64,000 nt of DNA from contig JASAND010031911.1 in the NCBI GenBank assembly GCA_030248195.1, positions 29,941 through 93,940 on the forward strand. The letters run 5' to 3'. How positions within the stretch are numbered: the first letter of the stretch is position 1; every line of letters starts with the position of its first letter. The notes beneath the pieces are model-generated. The model ran no database searches, was not told the origin of the DNA, and was given only the letters and a program-made list of their open reading frames with translations. Made by a program: the position numbers and the translations under genes. Positions 43,601-53,107 of the stretch are shown in pieces. This DNA comes from Trissonchulus latispiculum (Eukaryota > Nematoda > Enoplea > Enoplida > Ironidae).

Positions 43601-46600
43601 GTTTACCTTCCAGATTTGACTTTTACCTTTTTGCCCACTTTTTATCAGTGAAAGCGTTTATCTTTAAATGACAGGCATTGTTTTTGTGGGACAGTGTTTG
43701 ACGTTAATAGACAGAAGCAAAAACCATAATTCTACTTTTGTTTCAGAAACACCTGCCTGTTTCGCAAGCAAACGCTAAGCTGATTATTCGAAATTTCACT
43801 TAATTCACTTTGTGGAAAAGTGATTAAATAAAATTTGTTTGTGTAATTTTCTGACGAAATCAGCGCTGCACTTAAATATTCTGACATTCAGAACATAATT
43901 GAAAGCAAAACCTTTGCTAACTTGCTGATTTAGCAGAAATTGCAAATGGCGATTGAACTCCGTACAATTATTGAAGCACATGTGCTGAAGGAACATGTAG
44001 AAATTTTATAAGACTAGGTAGCGTTTTGTAGGCGGAAATGTTTGGAGAATGAGAAGGTTAGGTTAAGTTGAGTTACGCGAGGAGTAACGGGTAAAGAGCA
44101 ACGGGTAAGGAAAAAATGGGTAACAGGAAAGCAGAAGTGAGAAGTAACAAGTATTTGCACCAAAATTCCAAACAATTAAATTGATGCAGGTCACCTCGAA
44201 TATTTGTGTTCAACTAGCACAATCCCCCTCGAAATTTTCTTGGCATAAGCCCCCAAGGATCCGACATTATGTTAATGTTATGTTAGCAGTTAAGTCACTG
44301 TTTCGGAGCACATTTAATTTGCATATTGCTATCTTATCTGGTCTTTTAACTTTAGGTAAATTCTCCCTACTCCATGTTCATTTTGTGTTTCAACGGCACG
44401 CTGGCTATTTTCTGATCAACTTCTACGGGCCCTGCTCTCTGATCGTGATCCTGTCATGGGTCGCCTTCTGGATCAATCGAGAGGCTACGGCGGATCGAAT
44501 TGGTTTAGGTTAGTATCCGCCGACGACAAGTTTTAACTTTCATATTTAATTAAGGAAGATTTAGTAAACATTAAATAGACACTAAATAAATATGGTCATC
44601 CTGTTATTCTACTTAAATTTTGGCGATGCTTAATTAAAATTTTTAAAAGTTCAAAATGTTGCTGACTACTCTTTAACAACTGATAGAAGCGACAGAACAC
44701 TAACGGATCAGAAACCAAGAAACAACAATTTCTTTTCAATATTTTAAAACTATTTTAGTCTTCTCCATTCCTTAGCTTCACAAAATTTCCCGCTTTCTTT
44801 TGAAAAAACTCCTTAAAGTTAGTCCAAATATTGTCTGTGGATAAATCCATCCTCCCGGGCATCGTATCGCAGCGGTGCCCGTCTGTTTCTAGCAGGTAGG
44901 ATTCTGGCCTGGACTGCAATAGCCGGAACCTGCTCCAGTTGGGGATATGGCGGATTTTCAAATGGCTGTGGTTGTGGAGGCTAATTATATGCAATGTCTC
45001 CTGGAATTTCAAGTGGAATTCCTACTACCATGGAGCTATCCACGTGGCTTGCCTGACCAACTTTAACCAATTTCCGAGCATTTTATATCTTTAGCTCCAT
45101 CTCCATGCTTTAGCACAACAGCATCCATACCCAATTTGAACTAAATTAGTTTAAGTTTTGCGAAAGTTACGCACAGGTCTTAATAGAAGAAGAAGAAGAA
45201 GAAAAATGGTTTACTTCAGAAATAGCATAACGTAACGCTACAAAAAGTAATTTCATATATAAATGGTTAGTACTAACAAACAAAACAAAAAATACGCAGA
45301 TATGGAAAGTTAAACATAATGATAAGTTTTAGCTATTGGGACAGTAGTTTTACGCGGCTATTTAGAAGAGGGGGAAGGGATAACCACTTGTCTGGTTATG
45401 AAAGGCCCCGACCCCTTAGATAGCTGGAAAATTCAAAATTTTCGAGTAGTTTTTCAAATGTTGCAAGATTTGCTGCATTTACAGTTTGATCTGGTAATTT
45501 ATTCCAGACTTTAATTACACGGTTGGTGAAAAACCCCTTATAAGTTTCACGATGACAGATAGGTGGACGGAGTTTCCATCTATGCCCCCGTAGTTGCTGT
45601 TGCTGGGTAAATGAGAAAAAGTCAGCACAGTTGAGTTCAATTTTATTGTTGATTATCTTATAAACTAATTTTAAATCAGCTTTTAGGCGCCTCAACTCCA
45701 ACGGTTCGAGACCTAGGACTTGTAAACGTTGTAAATAGGGCAGGTTTTGCATCCCAGGAATACGTTTTGTGTAACGCCGTTGAACGTTTTCAATAGTATC
45801 TATATCTTTTAGTAAATACGGCGACCAAGTTTGGCTACAGTACTCTATTATTGGTCTAACGTAAACAATAAAGGCTTTTACAAGGAATTTGCGATTTCTA
45901 GTTTCAAAAGCTCTAAAGATACAAGAGGATACTTTATGGGCTTTCTGTGCTATTTTTTTCACATTGTGAAGTAGGTTTCATATCAGACGCTAAATATACG
46001 CCGAGATCTTTTACCAAGTCGACCACTTGTAACTGTTGTTCATTTATAAAATATTTTACCTGATCGTGGTCTGTGAGAGTGCCAAATACGAACACCAGAC
46101 ACTTTTCGACTGACAGTTTTAGTTGCCAGTTATTAGCCCACTCACAGATACGAGTCAGGTTTTCTTGCAAATTCAGGCTAGTATTACTGTTGACAAAATC
46201 ATATATTTTCGCGTCATCGGCATATAAATTGATTTTGCAATTTTGAACTTGGTCGGGCATATCATTGATATAAATCAGAAACAGTAATGGCCCTAGTACA
46301 GTACCCTGTGGTACCCCACTAATAACATCTGTATAAGCGGACTTGGTTTTATTTATCCTAACCCTATGGGTTCTATTTTCTAAGAATGCCTGTATCCAGC
46401 GCAACAATTTACCTCTTATACCGTAACAGTATAATTTACGCAATCGTTTTGGATGACTAACTGAGTCGAAAGCTTTTGCTAGATCAAGGTAGACTGCATG
46501 TGTATTTAGTCCTTTTTCTTTCTGGAGAAACCACTGTGACAAGGCGGTCAAGATACTAGTGAGGGTGGACCTATTACTACGGAAACCATGTTGTGCATTA

Positions 46601-49600
46601 TGCAAAAGATTTTGAGTGATTAAAAATTTAAAGATCTGATGTTTTATTACCTGTTCAAGAATTTTACAACATGCAGAGGTTAAGCTAATCGGGCGGTAAT
46701 TTTTGGGACTAGCAGGAGAACCTTTTCTTTTGAAAACCGGTGTAATTATGGCATCTTTCCATGCTAAAGGTATGGTGCCGGAATCAAAAGACTGACGAAA
46801 AATAAAAAGCAAAGGTTCTACTAGAGTTCGATACAATTTTTTAAAAATGATAGGAGGGAGGTTATCTGGGCCGGTTGTAGTTTTGGATGGAGCTTTCTTA
46901 AGGAATTTTATTAATATTTCTCGTGTTATTATTAAGTCCTCTAAAGAATTATTTGTGCGATTTTCGAAATTTGGTATTTCACCGTTGTCTCTGGTATATA
47001 CACTTGCAAAATAAAGATTCAACAGTTCAGCCTTTTCTTTGTCTGAAATAGCTTCATTACCATTATCAATTAAGGTTGGAATTGTACCTTTAGAGGAGAG
47101 TTTGTTTTTAACTAAACTGAAAAGCTTTTTCTGATCATTTGTCTGGAGTATTCTTTCCTCCATTTCATGCTTATATTGCCTTAGTGCTTTGCGTAGAGTT
47201 TTGGCCGAATTTTGATACAGAAGCAAATCATTATTTGATCTGGATAGTTTATATTTCCGCCAGCTTTGGCGTTTCTTTAGTACTAATCGGCGAATTTCAA
47301 GTGGGAGTCTGGTTTTTCTTACAGCTAGCTTCATTTTCGGAACAAATTTTTCTATAGCTATGGACAAAATATGTTCAAATGTGTTCCAGGTATCATTAAT
47401 GTCTGAGGAGTTTAATAGATTTCCCCAGTCAACAGTGTCTAGAAAGGATTCCATAGCTATCCAGTCTGCTCGGCGGTAATTATAAACCCATGACTTCGGT
47501 TTTGTTTTGCTAGGGACATTTAATTTATAAACAATTTTGTTGTGATCACTTGTTGAAAAAGGTTCGAGGATTGCGATTTCGCCTAAATATGGGTCAGACG
47601 TAAGTACTAAATCTAAAATATTGTTACCGCGGGTGGGTAAGTCGATTAAGTTTTGTAAACCAACTGCGCTGACGATTTGTAAAAGCTCCGAGGCCATAGG
47701 ATCTCCCCTAACAGTTTTCGTATTCCAGCAAATTCGGGGGAAGTTAAAATCTCCAATAAGTAAACATTCATAATTTACATGGCATAAATTGGTTATTTCA
47801 TTAAACAAGGACGCGTTTTCTATATCTGTTGATAACATAGAGCGGTAGACTAATCCAAGTCGAATTTTTAACCGACAATTTATAAAGATGTCCAGAAAAA
47901 GGTACTCAATAGAACCAAGTGAATTTTCCTTTACAATAGTCACTTTATAGCAATTTTTAATTAACATAACCACCCCGCCATGCAACCCATTGATACGATC
48001 ACATCTAAACACACTGTATGAACCTAAACAAGGAAAGAGACAGTTATCATAATTAGAGGTCAACCAACTCTCGCAAATGCACACTACATCGGGGTGGGTA
48101 TCGATTAATTCTTGTTCCAGGTCAGAAAATTTATTAGTTAAACTTTGACTATTGAAATACAGAATTTTGAAATTCTGTTCAAAGTTTGTTTTCATCTTAA
48201 CACAACCAGACAAGTTTAGTTTGTTTGGTTGATTGAAGAATTTTGGGGGAGGGAGTTGGGGGAGGAGGGGTTTGGAGGAGGGGTACGTTTTATTATTTTA
48301 CCTCTACTTATGACAACGTCTTCATTAATGGCACGTCGCAGGGTCAATTCAGCACGCAGTTTTCTATCAGCTTCACGTTGGGCAAAAGTAAGGTCCGGGC
48401 GACACCAAACCGGCTTTCCGTTGTTTCCATTTGGGGCAATATTTCTAAATCCACGAAGGAAAGTTGCACGGTCGCCGGGGTTCCGGAAGCCCAGTTTCAG
48501 AATCCGTGGCCGGTCCGGCTTTGTGGGGCCATCCCGAAAAACCCATTCTATCGCGTCACCAGTCAAGTCCAAGTCCGAAGCAAATTTTCGGACAGTATCA
48601 AGGTCGGAGCTGTCCGTATCTGACTCAGGCAAATTTAGGACAACCAAATTTAGGCGTTTCGCATTTTTCTCAGAGATGTCCTGGACAGCGGACATTATCA
48701 AATGAGGTAAGTTTCGGTTCATGGCCTCCAGTTCCGCTATGCGGTGTTCAATCTGTTTGAGCGAAGAGGACGGCACAGAATTATGAGACAAGGGACCAGT
48801 CAACCCAGATGGAGTTACCTGGTCGGCCAAATCAGGAGTAGCATGGGCAGTGGATGTGGGCAAGTTCAGCACCTTGATCTGTTCCATCAGTTCGGCAAGC
48901 TGATTTTGTGTCGCAACAAGATTTTGCTCGGTTTCGGCGAGTTTAGCCTGCTGTTCGGACATTTTTGCTTCGATGTCTCCCATTTTAGATTTCATGGATT
49001 TAAAGTCCGACACGCAGTTTTCGCATAAAATTCCGAAGCTCTTTGGACAGAGCAAGTGCACATTCTGCTTAGTAAAAAGCACATCAGAAAGGCCGACGCA
49101 TTTATGGTGCAGATATACATTACATCCTGGACAGCATACGTAATAGTCAAACTGAGCAATAGATTTTTGGCAAATTCCGCATTGGCCAAGGCCGGGAGTA
49201 TCCGGCATCGTAATCAAAAAATATAATATAAAGTAGCCCAGTAAATGTATATAACTTGATCAGTCGCTGATGGTCGCAAGTAATTCGTAGTAGATTAAAT
49301 AGATATATAGAAGGATAATAAATCGCAGCAAATCGTTGATCAGATCAGATTTATGATCTAAACAAATACAGCCCATTTGATTCATGGGCTGAATCAAATG
49401 GGTTAAAACCAATACTATACTAATACCATACTAATAGTATCGCCTAAATTTTAAATTATTTTAATTTCGAAACTAACATTAAATTAAACTGATAACCTAT
49501 TGAATTTCGTGAAGAAGACTCTCATTAATAGCTTTCTGACCTAAACCGTTTTTCCATTACTTGCGATGTAATGTAGCTTTTGTTCATTTTTATTGTATAA

Positions 49601-52600
49601 CAATTTTAGGAGTTACAAGCATGCTGACAATGACTTTTCTGTTTATCGACAGTCGTTCTGATCTACCCAGAGTCCCCTATCCCACAGCCCTGGATATCTA
49701 TCTGATCCTCTGCTTTGCCTTTGTCATGTGCACTATCCTGGAGTTCTCCTTCGTCCATGTGCACACTAAATATAACACTGGTATTATAAACCTTATAAAT
49801 TATGAAAATTAATTCATTAATAAATATTATAACATTAATTAATATTGATCAGAATGTTAAATATCAGCGTTTCACGTGAACTTCGAAAGGTTGAAATTAA
49901 TGTCATAATCCAGTTTTGCTGTCCGGTGACGTGGCTCATTGGTAGAGCATTCGGGTCTTTCCCATTATCCCCCCCATAGCTTCGTAGAAGTACTGCAGAT
50001 GCACACTTTGGCAGATTGAGTTGAAATTTGGTAGGGGTAGGTTTTCGGACCTGCTGATTTCAAAAATACAAAAATTTCAAAATTTTAAAAAATTTTTAAA
50101 AATTTTAAAATTTTAGTTTGGTAAGGGGGGACCAAGGGGAACCGAAAAATTTTTTGTCTTCGATTTTGCTGAAAAGATGTATATAGGGGTTTTCGGGATC
50201 GTAGAACAGGAATCTGAAATGCGTTTTTCTATCCAGCTTTTTGTTAGCTCAATATAAGCTAAAGTTCTAAGCTTAAGATGTAAGCTTAGCCTGAGCTAAC
50301 GAAAAACTGGATCGAAAAACGGATTTCAGATTCTTGTTCTACGATCCCGAAAACCCCTATATACATCCTTTCAGCAAAATCGAAGACAAAAAATTTTTCG
50401 GTTCCCCTTGGTCCCCCTTACCAAACTAAAATTTTAAAATTTTTAAAAAATTTTTAAAATTTTAAAATTTTTGCATTTTTGAAATCAGCAGGTCCGAAAA
50501 CCTACCCCTACCAAATTTCAACTCAATCTGCCAAAGTGTGCATCTTCAGTACTTCTACGAAGCTATGGGGTGGATAATGGGAAAGACCCGAGCATTCTAC
50601 TAAAGATCAGAAACTCGATTGTTCGATCCCCGCCTGGACACTTTTCATCAAGTCTTTCAATCCTGATTCAGACCTTTCCCTGAATTAAGAAAGCAAAAGA
50701 ATCAAAATAAGTTTTAATCTTTTAGTCGTGAAATTAACTGGGGGAGAAACGGACGTCACTACAGAGTGCCGTTAGCTTTATCTGAACATATGGATGAATG
50801 GATTTTGACTTGACGTTTCATTTTTATACCGCCGGAGGCGGTATACTTGTAATGGGTTGACCCCTCTGAAGTCATATGTTTTGCATGTAAATTGCTTGGC
50901 GCGGAGGATTTCCGTCCTATCTTCAACACATGTCCCTGTTACGCAGGTTTTTTTGCCCAACAATTTTCTGCGATTTTGCAATTTTTAGAGCGTCATTACA
51001 GTCAATTTAGTTCATTTTCAACGCCCTGTAAATTGTTTTGCAGACGATCACTCTCTGCCTTTTCTCATATTACCGAAACTCGGGCGTTATTTGCCTGTCA
51101 CTTGATTGGCAGAGGTTTAACAGATCAATAAATAACTAAAACGGATGTTACAATTTTCGTGTGCAAAGACTGATTTTGCGCTTGCACTGTAATTATTTCA
51201 TTAGTGTTTGCTTTGCTTCAGAATTTAGATAAAATAAATTGTTTAAAATAAACATATATAGATGAATGATAAACTTTCTCTCTCGCGGTTTACTCGATAA
51301 AATCGCTATAGTCAGAGTAGTGTAGTGGCTAGGGTGTCCGCTTGGAGCTGTTCCGGACACAGATCGAATCCTTCTTCCGGTATAATTTTAGTTTCACAAT
51401 TGGCAGTGGCAAATGGCAATAAAATACTCCCATTCTTTTGTCTCAGAAACGGCAAATGTCGGGAGTTGAAAGTAGTCAAAAGCTAACGTCACCGTATACT
51501 AGAACAGTATGATGAAAACAAACAAAACGTTGAACACATAAATTCCAAACTCTAAGGCGGTATTATTCCCCTTTTAAGGGGTAACTTGATTATTTCTCTT
51601 CCCTTCTTGAGTTTCCTATTTCAGGAGATCCAGAGCTTCGATATCTGGAAAACGAAAGAGTCAACACCAGGCGACGAACAATTCGAATGAAGCGTTGCGC
51701 TGCTGTGAATCCTGGTGCTTCGGATCAGCTACCGTCTAACGGGGTGATCCAGTCTATATATAGTTCAGAAACTAAATTTTCTAAAACTAAGCTAAGTCCG
51801 AAAAGTTCAAAAACTTAAACTTAAAACTATCCTATTATCGTGTACAAGCGCCGAAACCTGATCTTTTATTCCTACTGGAGCAGGGATGTATAAAATGAAA
51901 TTGCTTAGTGTCTGCTTTCTCTTTTGCAGCAATTGTTGTGTTTCCGGGCTATACGCACAGTTTAGACACTTCGCTGGTTACTCAAACTCTTAGTTAGCAA
52001 AAACTCAACTTTGCCGTTGATTGTTTTTCAGAAACTGCTTGAACAGTATAATCAAGACCCGCTGCCAGAACGATTGTCAGAACGCGAAGAATCCGCGAAT
52101 ATGCTGAGTTTGCCCACCTATACCTTCTCCAGGTTAACTTAAAACTATTAATACTGTTAAAATTGTTAGGGGTCTCTCACGCCTCCGAATCCGGTTTGTT
52201 TCCGGTTTTTTGGCCAAAAAACCGAAAAATCTGGAAATCCGATTTTTCGGCGGCCTTCGGCCGTCGGTTTACCCCCCCCCCCGCAAATTTCCCCTCCTGT
52301 CTGATCCTGAGCTGAAAACTAATGATTGATACAGCAAAAATTAGAAGCAGAGACAAAATTCATTCAGCAAAAGCATGAAGGGCAGTGTTTACTCAATAAA
52401 AATGGAGTATACGTTGTTTCAAATTTTTGTCTTGTTCCAACCAATTTAGGTTCTTTTGGGATAATTTTATTATGCTGGCCGCGCACTACTGGCGTTATGA
52501 TAAATTCAGCCACATCCTAGGTAGGCAGCCACAGTCGTTGGATTTAACAAATGTAAAATCGTTAGCATAACAGTATTACGTGCACATGTTTCTAGCTTAA

Positions 52601-53084
52601 CCATAAGAACGTAGGGGATGAGGGGGTGCAAACCTCTCTACAGACCGAAAAAACGGATGGACCTCTCTCAAGAAATAAAAAGTAGACCTTCAGCAGTTTT
52701 TGCCTAAAATTTAACATTTTTAAGCAAAATTTAGTTATTTATTTTAAAAGCATTTCTCAAGACTCTTTCTAAGCTAAAATTTTTTAAAAATGCAGCATCT
52801 TTGCTGGCATGTGTTAAACATGGGAAAATTAAATTATCATGAACGTTTGAACAACCATTTGTCCATTATTTAGATCTCATCCGTTCGCCCGCTCATCCAC
52901 AATACGAAAGTGGTACAGCGATTGGTCTTCCGCGGGGAAGAAGACGGATCCCCACGACACGGATGTGAACAGTGTGAGTAAAGTGGACCGGATGGCCCGA
53001 ATACTGTTTCCGGTCGTCTTCTCGGTGAGCAGCGCCCTCTACTGGCGAAGCTATCTGAGCGACTGGGATGAATGGGAACTCTGA
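37643..53084 (+). CDS. Grd: GRD-type GABA-A receptor-like Cys-loop subunit (503 aa, 11 exons)
   Basis: Exons: 37643-37704, 39334-39509, 39864-39934, 40507-40730, 41502-41584, 41910-42050, 44356-44508, 49610-49780, 51625-51743, 52032-52132, 52874-53084; all borders are AG/GT and phases agree. The start ATG has context ACCAACCATGG. Residues 1-20 are a signal peptide. The ligand domain holds Y-F-R-Q-T-W-N-D-D-R-L (110-120), W-K-P-D-T-Y-F (141-147) and the Cys-loop C185-x13-C199. TM1 is about 270-291, TM2 starts at R300 (0'), TM3 332-353, TM4 474-491; the TM3-TM4 loop is about 120 residues and basic. N-R-E-A-T-x-D-R before TM2 and D-S-R-S-D-L-P-R-V-P-Y-x-T-A-L-D after it resemble insect GRD and alpha-like GABA-A subunits. 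Gly at 2' and Arg at 0' suggest a chloride channel in neuronal membrane. The paralog symbol is provisional. Potential N-glycosylation: N-L-S, N-V-T, N-G-S. Confidence 0.92.
38237..38931. mobile_element. hAT-like MITE family B, copy 2 (in receptor intron 1)
   Basis: The left tip is TACCTTCACGGGCCTG and the right tip GAGTGAAGGTCTCTA, with GGCCCGGCCCGG blocks inside both ends and an AT-rich middle. It is inverted relative to the copy at 22207-23020. GTACAATG is duplicated at 38229-38236 and 38932-38939. The left tip lacks the GAGA seen in the right tip. Confidence 0.8.
38999..39215 (-). mobile_element. tRNA-derived SINE, family 1 (in receptor intron 1)
   Basis: On the minus strand it reads GATTGAAAAGCCTGATATGG, GAGTTCAGCTGATGGCCC, then a tRNA-like part with A-box TATAGTGGTAACACG and B-box GCGGTTCGATCCCC, then TGGCCAATTTCTTGAGTGAA and a tail. 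Best tRNA likeness of the three family 1 copies. Confidence 0.75.
40150..40250 (-). repeat. tRNA-like SINE fragment
   Basis: Minus strand B-box GATGGTTCGAACCTCC with a degenerate 5' half. It lies in receptor intron 3. Confidence 0.4.
40345..40440 (+). repeat. tRNA-derived SINE head
   Basis: GCCTTGGTGACTCAATTCGT with AGAG forms an acceptor and D-arm; the B-box is GTGTTCGATCTCC and the closing acceptor side TCAGGCC. Spacing is that of a tRNA. It lies in receptor intron 3, about 70 bases before the exon at 40507. Confidence 0.55.
41168..41327. mobile_element. Harbinger-like MITE family C, copy 2
   Basis: GGGTCTTTTCAAGAAA at the left and TTTCTTGAAAACGCC at the right, with CTACTCTATTCTTTC inside. 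Lies in receptor intron 4. Confidence 0.5.
41597..41750. mobile_element. Harbinger-like MITE family C, copy 3
   Basis: Left tip GGCCTTTTTTGCGCGCGAG, right tip GCTGCGCGAAAAGACCC, with TTA near both ends. It begins 12 bases after the splice donor of the 41502-41584 exon. Confidence 0.45.
42159..42290. mobile_element. Harbinger-like MITE family C, copy 4
   Basis: GAGTCTTTTCGTGAGCACTT at the left and TTTAAGCACGAAAAGGACC at the right. Lies in receptor intron 6, downstream of the lipase gene. Confidence 0.45.
42412..43542 (-). CDS. Secreted class-3 lipase with N-terminal PSI-like domain (376 aa, intronless)
   Basis: Residues 1-20 are a signal peptide. Residues 24-73 are a Cys-rich PSI (plexin-like) module, C-x5-C-x2-C-x7-C-x2-C then further Cys. 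The rest is an alpha/beta-hydrolase of the fungal-type Lipase_3 family: oxyanion/strand motif I-L-S-Y-R-G-T-D (141-148), nucleophile elbow G-H-S-L-G-G with Ser210, catalytic Asp268 in H-R-D-I-V-P-H-L-P, and probable catalytic His347 in D-D-H-V-H-Y-F. Length and residue order are normal for the family, so it should hydrolyse acylglycerol or phospholipid esters outside the cell. The gene has no introns and lies head-to-tail against its host, inside intron 6 (42051-44355) of the receptor gene on the other strand. Related nematode and arthropod lipases usually carry introns; retroposition or gene transfer could explain their absence. Confidence 0.95.
   Translation of the reverse strand: MLLSLAAVVVCCFTTVAVQAAVDCGLAATCEQCSILNPSTCGWCVRDGSCHSVEDNSGLCATESLILGKAACDQPAPRYDPQLAEFLVHFAAAAYNDDPSYCMQELDNGYSVEVVISETADWLGSKCWAFLAKNDQDRTIILSYRGTDAMPELILEALKELEPSGEHPIGGKVAPYFYDAHKAMWPEVEASLTALLKLNPGYRVLVTGHSLGGSLASLAAAQIVYQKIAPSSQVTLITYGQPRVGNYEFATNHDIIVPNSWRLVHHRDIVPHLPFCVGLGSCSSWLSSFPYHHGIEVFYPNIDMNATLPLEYKICNGKPVNEDQSCSNGIVTRHPCALDFSKCIDDHVHYFNLHFFNYGLNNCTGITKVHCNLPGC
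43584..43592 (-). promoter_or_regulatory. TATA-like box of the lipase gene
   Basis: The minus strand reads GCATAAAAGGGGCCC about 45 bases before the ATG at 43542, leaving room for a transcription start near 43555-43560 and a very short 5' UTR. Confidence 0.5.
44040..44282. repeat. Degenerate copy of MITE family A
   Basis: The right part, with CATAAGCCCCCAAGGATCCG and the end GTTAATGTTATG, matches the right end of the 16959-17392 element. AGTAACGGGTAA repeats lie in the left part. No target duplication was found. It ends about 70 bases before the receptor exon at 44356. Confidence 0.5.
45396..48195 (-). pseudogene. ORF2 of the CR1-like element: APE endonuclease and reverse transcriptase, one frameshift
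   Basis: From the first ATG (48195) the frame holds an apurinic-type endonuclease (I-C-E-S-W-L, L-I-G-D-F-N, S-T-S-D-H-N) and then a reverse transcriptase with Y-R-P-I-S-L-T-S, Y-L-D-L-A-K-A-F-D, G-V-P-Q-G-T-V-L-G-P and the catalytic Y-A-D-D. It stops at 45934. The C-terminal 180 residues continue in another frame to 45396. The break lies in an A7 run at about 45952-45958; one base fewer would keep the frame, so a single slip (or a base-call error) is the only visible lesion. The ORF1 stop is about 20 bases upstream of the ATG, fitting re-initiation. Confidence 0.93.
48216..49208 (-). CDS. ORF1 of the CR1-like element: PHD finger and coiled-coil protein
   Basis: About 330 residues. The N-terminus has a PHD-type zinc finger (C-G-I-C, C-P-G-C, H-H-K-C, later C-P and C-E-N-C), followed by a Gln/Glu/Leu-rich coiled coil (about residues 75-115) and a C-terminal RNA-binding-like region with D-T-V-R-K-F-A-S-D-L and R-I-L-K-L-G-F-R. 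PHD-bearing ORF1 proteins are typical of CR1 elements. They bind the element RNA and form particles. The first in-frame ATG is at 49208. No lesion was seen. Confidence 0.88.
   Translation of the reverse strand: MPDTPGLGQCGICQKSIAQFDYYVCCPGCNVYLHHKCVGLSDVLFTKQNVHLLCPKSFGILCENCVSDFKSMKSKMGDIEAKMSEQQAKLAETEQNLVATQNQLAELMEQIKVLNLPTSTAHATPDLADQVTPSGLTGPLSHNSVPSSSLKQIEHRIAELEAMNRNLPHLIMSAVQDISEKNAKRLNLVVLNLPESDTDSSDLDTVRKFASDLDLTGDAIEWVFRDGPTKPDRPRILKLGFRNPGDRATFLRGFRNIAPNGNNGKPVWCRPDLTFAQREADRKLRAELTLRRAINEDVVISRGKIIKRTPPPNPSSPNSLPQNSSINQTN
49372..49402. repeat. Perfect 13-bp stem hairpin
   Basis: CCCATTTGATTCA and TGAATCAAATGGG around a five-base loop, just beyond the 5' end of the CR1-like element. 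Confidence 0.75.
49921..50680 (+). mobile_element. tRNA-derived SINE split by a MITE
   Basis: The 5' half GTCCGGTGACGTGGCTCATT with GGTAGAGCATTC (acceptor and D-arm with A-box) ends at 49952. The 3' half resumes after 50589, with an anticodon arm CTACTAAAGATCAG, a B-box TTGTTCGATCCCC and GCCTGGAC, which pairs with the 5' acceptor. Joined by eye at the duplicated GAGCATTC the two halves make a tRNA-like cloverleaf with a Phe-like (AAA) loop. A SINE tail follows. Confidence 0.65.
49953..50589. mobile_element. Fully palindromic hAT-type MITE, 637 bp, 8-bp TSD
   Basis: Begins GGGTCTTTCCCATTATCC and ends with the complement. The arms pair along almost the whole length, including TTCGTAGAAGTACTG, GAAATTTGGTAGGGGTAGG and GGGGGACCAAGGGGAACCG. 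GAGCATTC is duplicated at 49945-49952 and 50590-50597. It inserted in the tRNA-like head of a SINE in receptor intron 8. Confidence 0.88.
50819..50850 (+). repeat. Hairpin-headed repeat, copy 1
   Basis: TTTTTAT runs into a 9-bp stem TATACCGCC/GGCGGTATA with a GGA loop (50825-50845), then ACTTGTAATGGG. Same layout as 51862-51898 and 53461-53500. Confidence 0.6.
51306..51395 (+). repeat. tRNA-derived SINE fragment
   Basis: A-box-like AGTGTAGTGGCTAGGG and B-box AGATCGAATCC at tRNA spacing, in receptor intron 8. Confidence 0.45.
51862..51898 (+). repeat. Hairpin-headed repeat, copy 2
   Basis: TTTTATTCCTACTGGAGCAG, then GGATGTATAAAATG. The stem ATTCCTACT/AGCAGGGAT is imperfect. Lies in the receptor intron between exons 9 and 10. 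Confidence 0.6.
52602..52800. repeat. Degenerate MITE family A copy in the last receptor intron
   Basis: CATAAGAACGTAGGGGATGA, then GGGGGTGCAAACC and CAGACCGAAAAAACGG match the left half of the 9107-9468 element. The right end is not clear. Confidence 0.5.
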
Positions 53085-53101
53085 AGCAAGCAGTGACTGT
53101 T

Positions 53102-53107
53102 AATAAA
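53102..53107 (+). promoter_or_regulatory. Polyadenylation signal of the receptor gene
   Basis: AATAAA 17 bases after the TGA at 53082-53084. Confidence 0.6.

Larger units (their letters stand above)
45186..49260 (-). mobile_element. CR1-like non-LTR retrotransposon, nearly full length
   Basis: Two ORFs in series on the minus strand (ORF1 49208-48216, ORF2 48195-45396 with one frame break), a 3' UTR of about 190 bases and a (TTC)n tail at 45186-45205. A PHD finger in ORF1 and an APE endonuclease plus reverse transcriptase in ORF2 place it in the CR1/Jockey group. It lies antisense in intron 7 of the receptor gene. The 5' boundary is approximate and no target duplication was established. Confidence 0.85.

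Noticed and set aside
52470..52520. Exon-like segment (AATTTAG acceptor, open frame with F-F-W-D-N-F-I-M-L, CTAG|GTAGGC donor) in the last receptor intron
   Set aside because: Its exit phase does not fit the next exon, while splicing 52132 directly to 52874 gives a continuous frame to TM4. It could be a rare frame-shifting cassette but nothing supports it.
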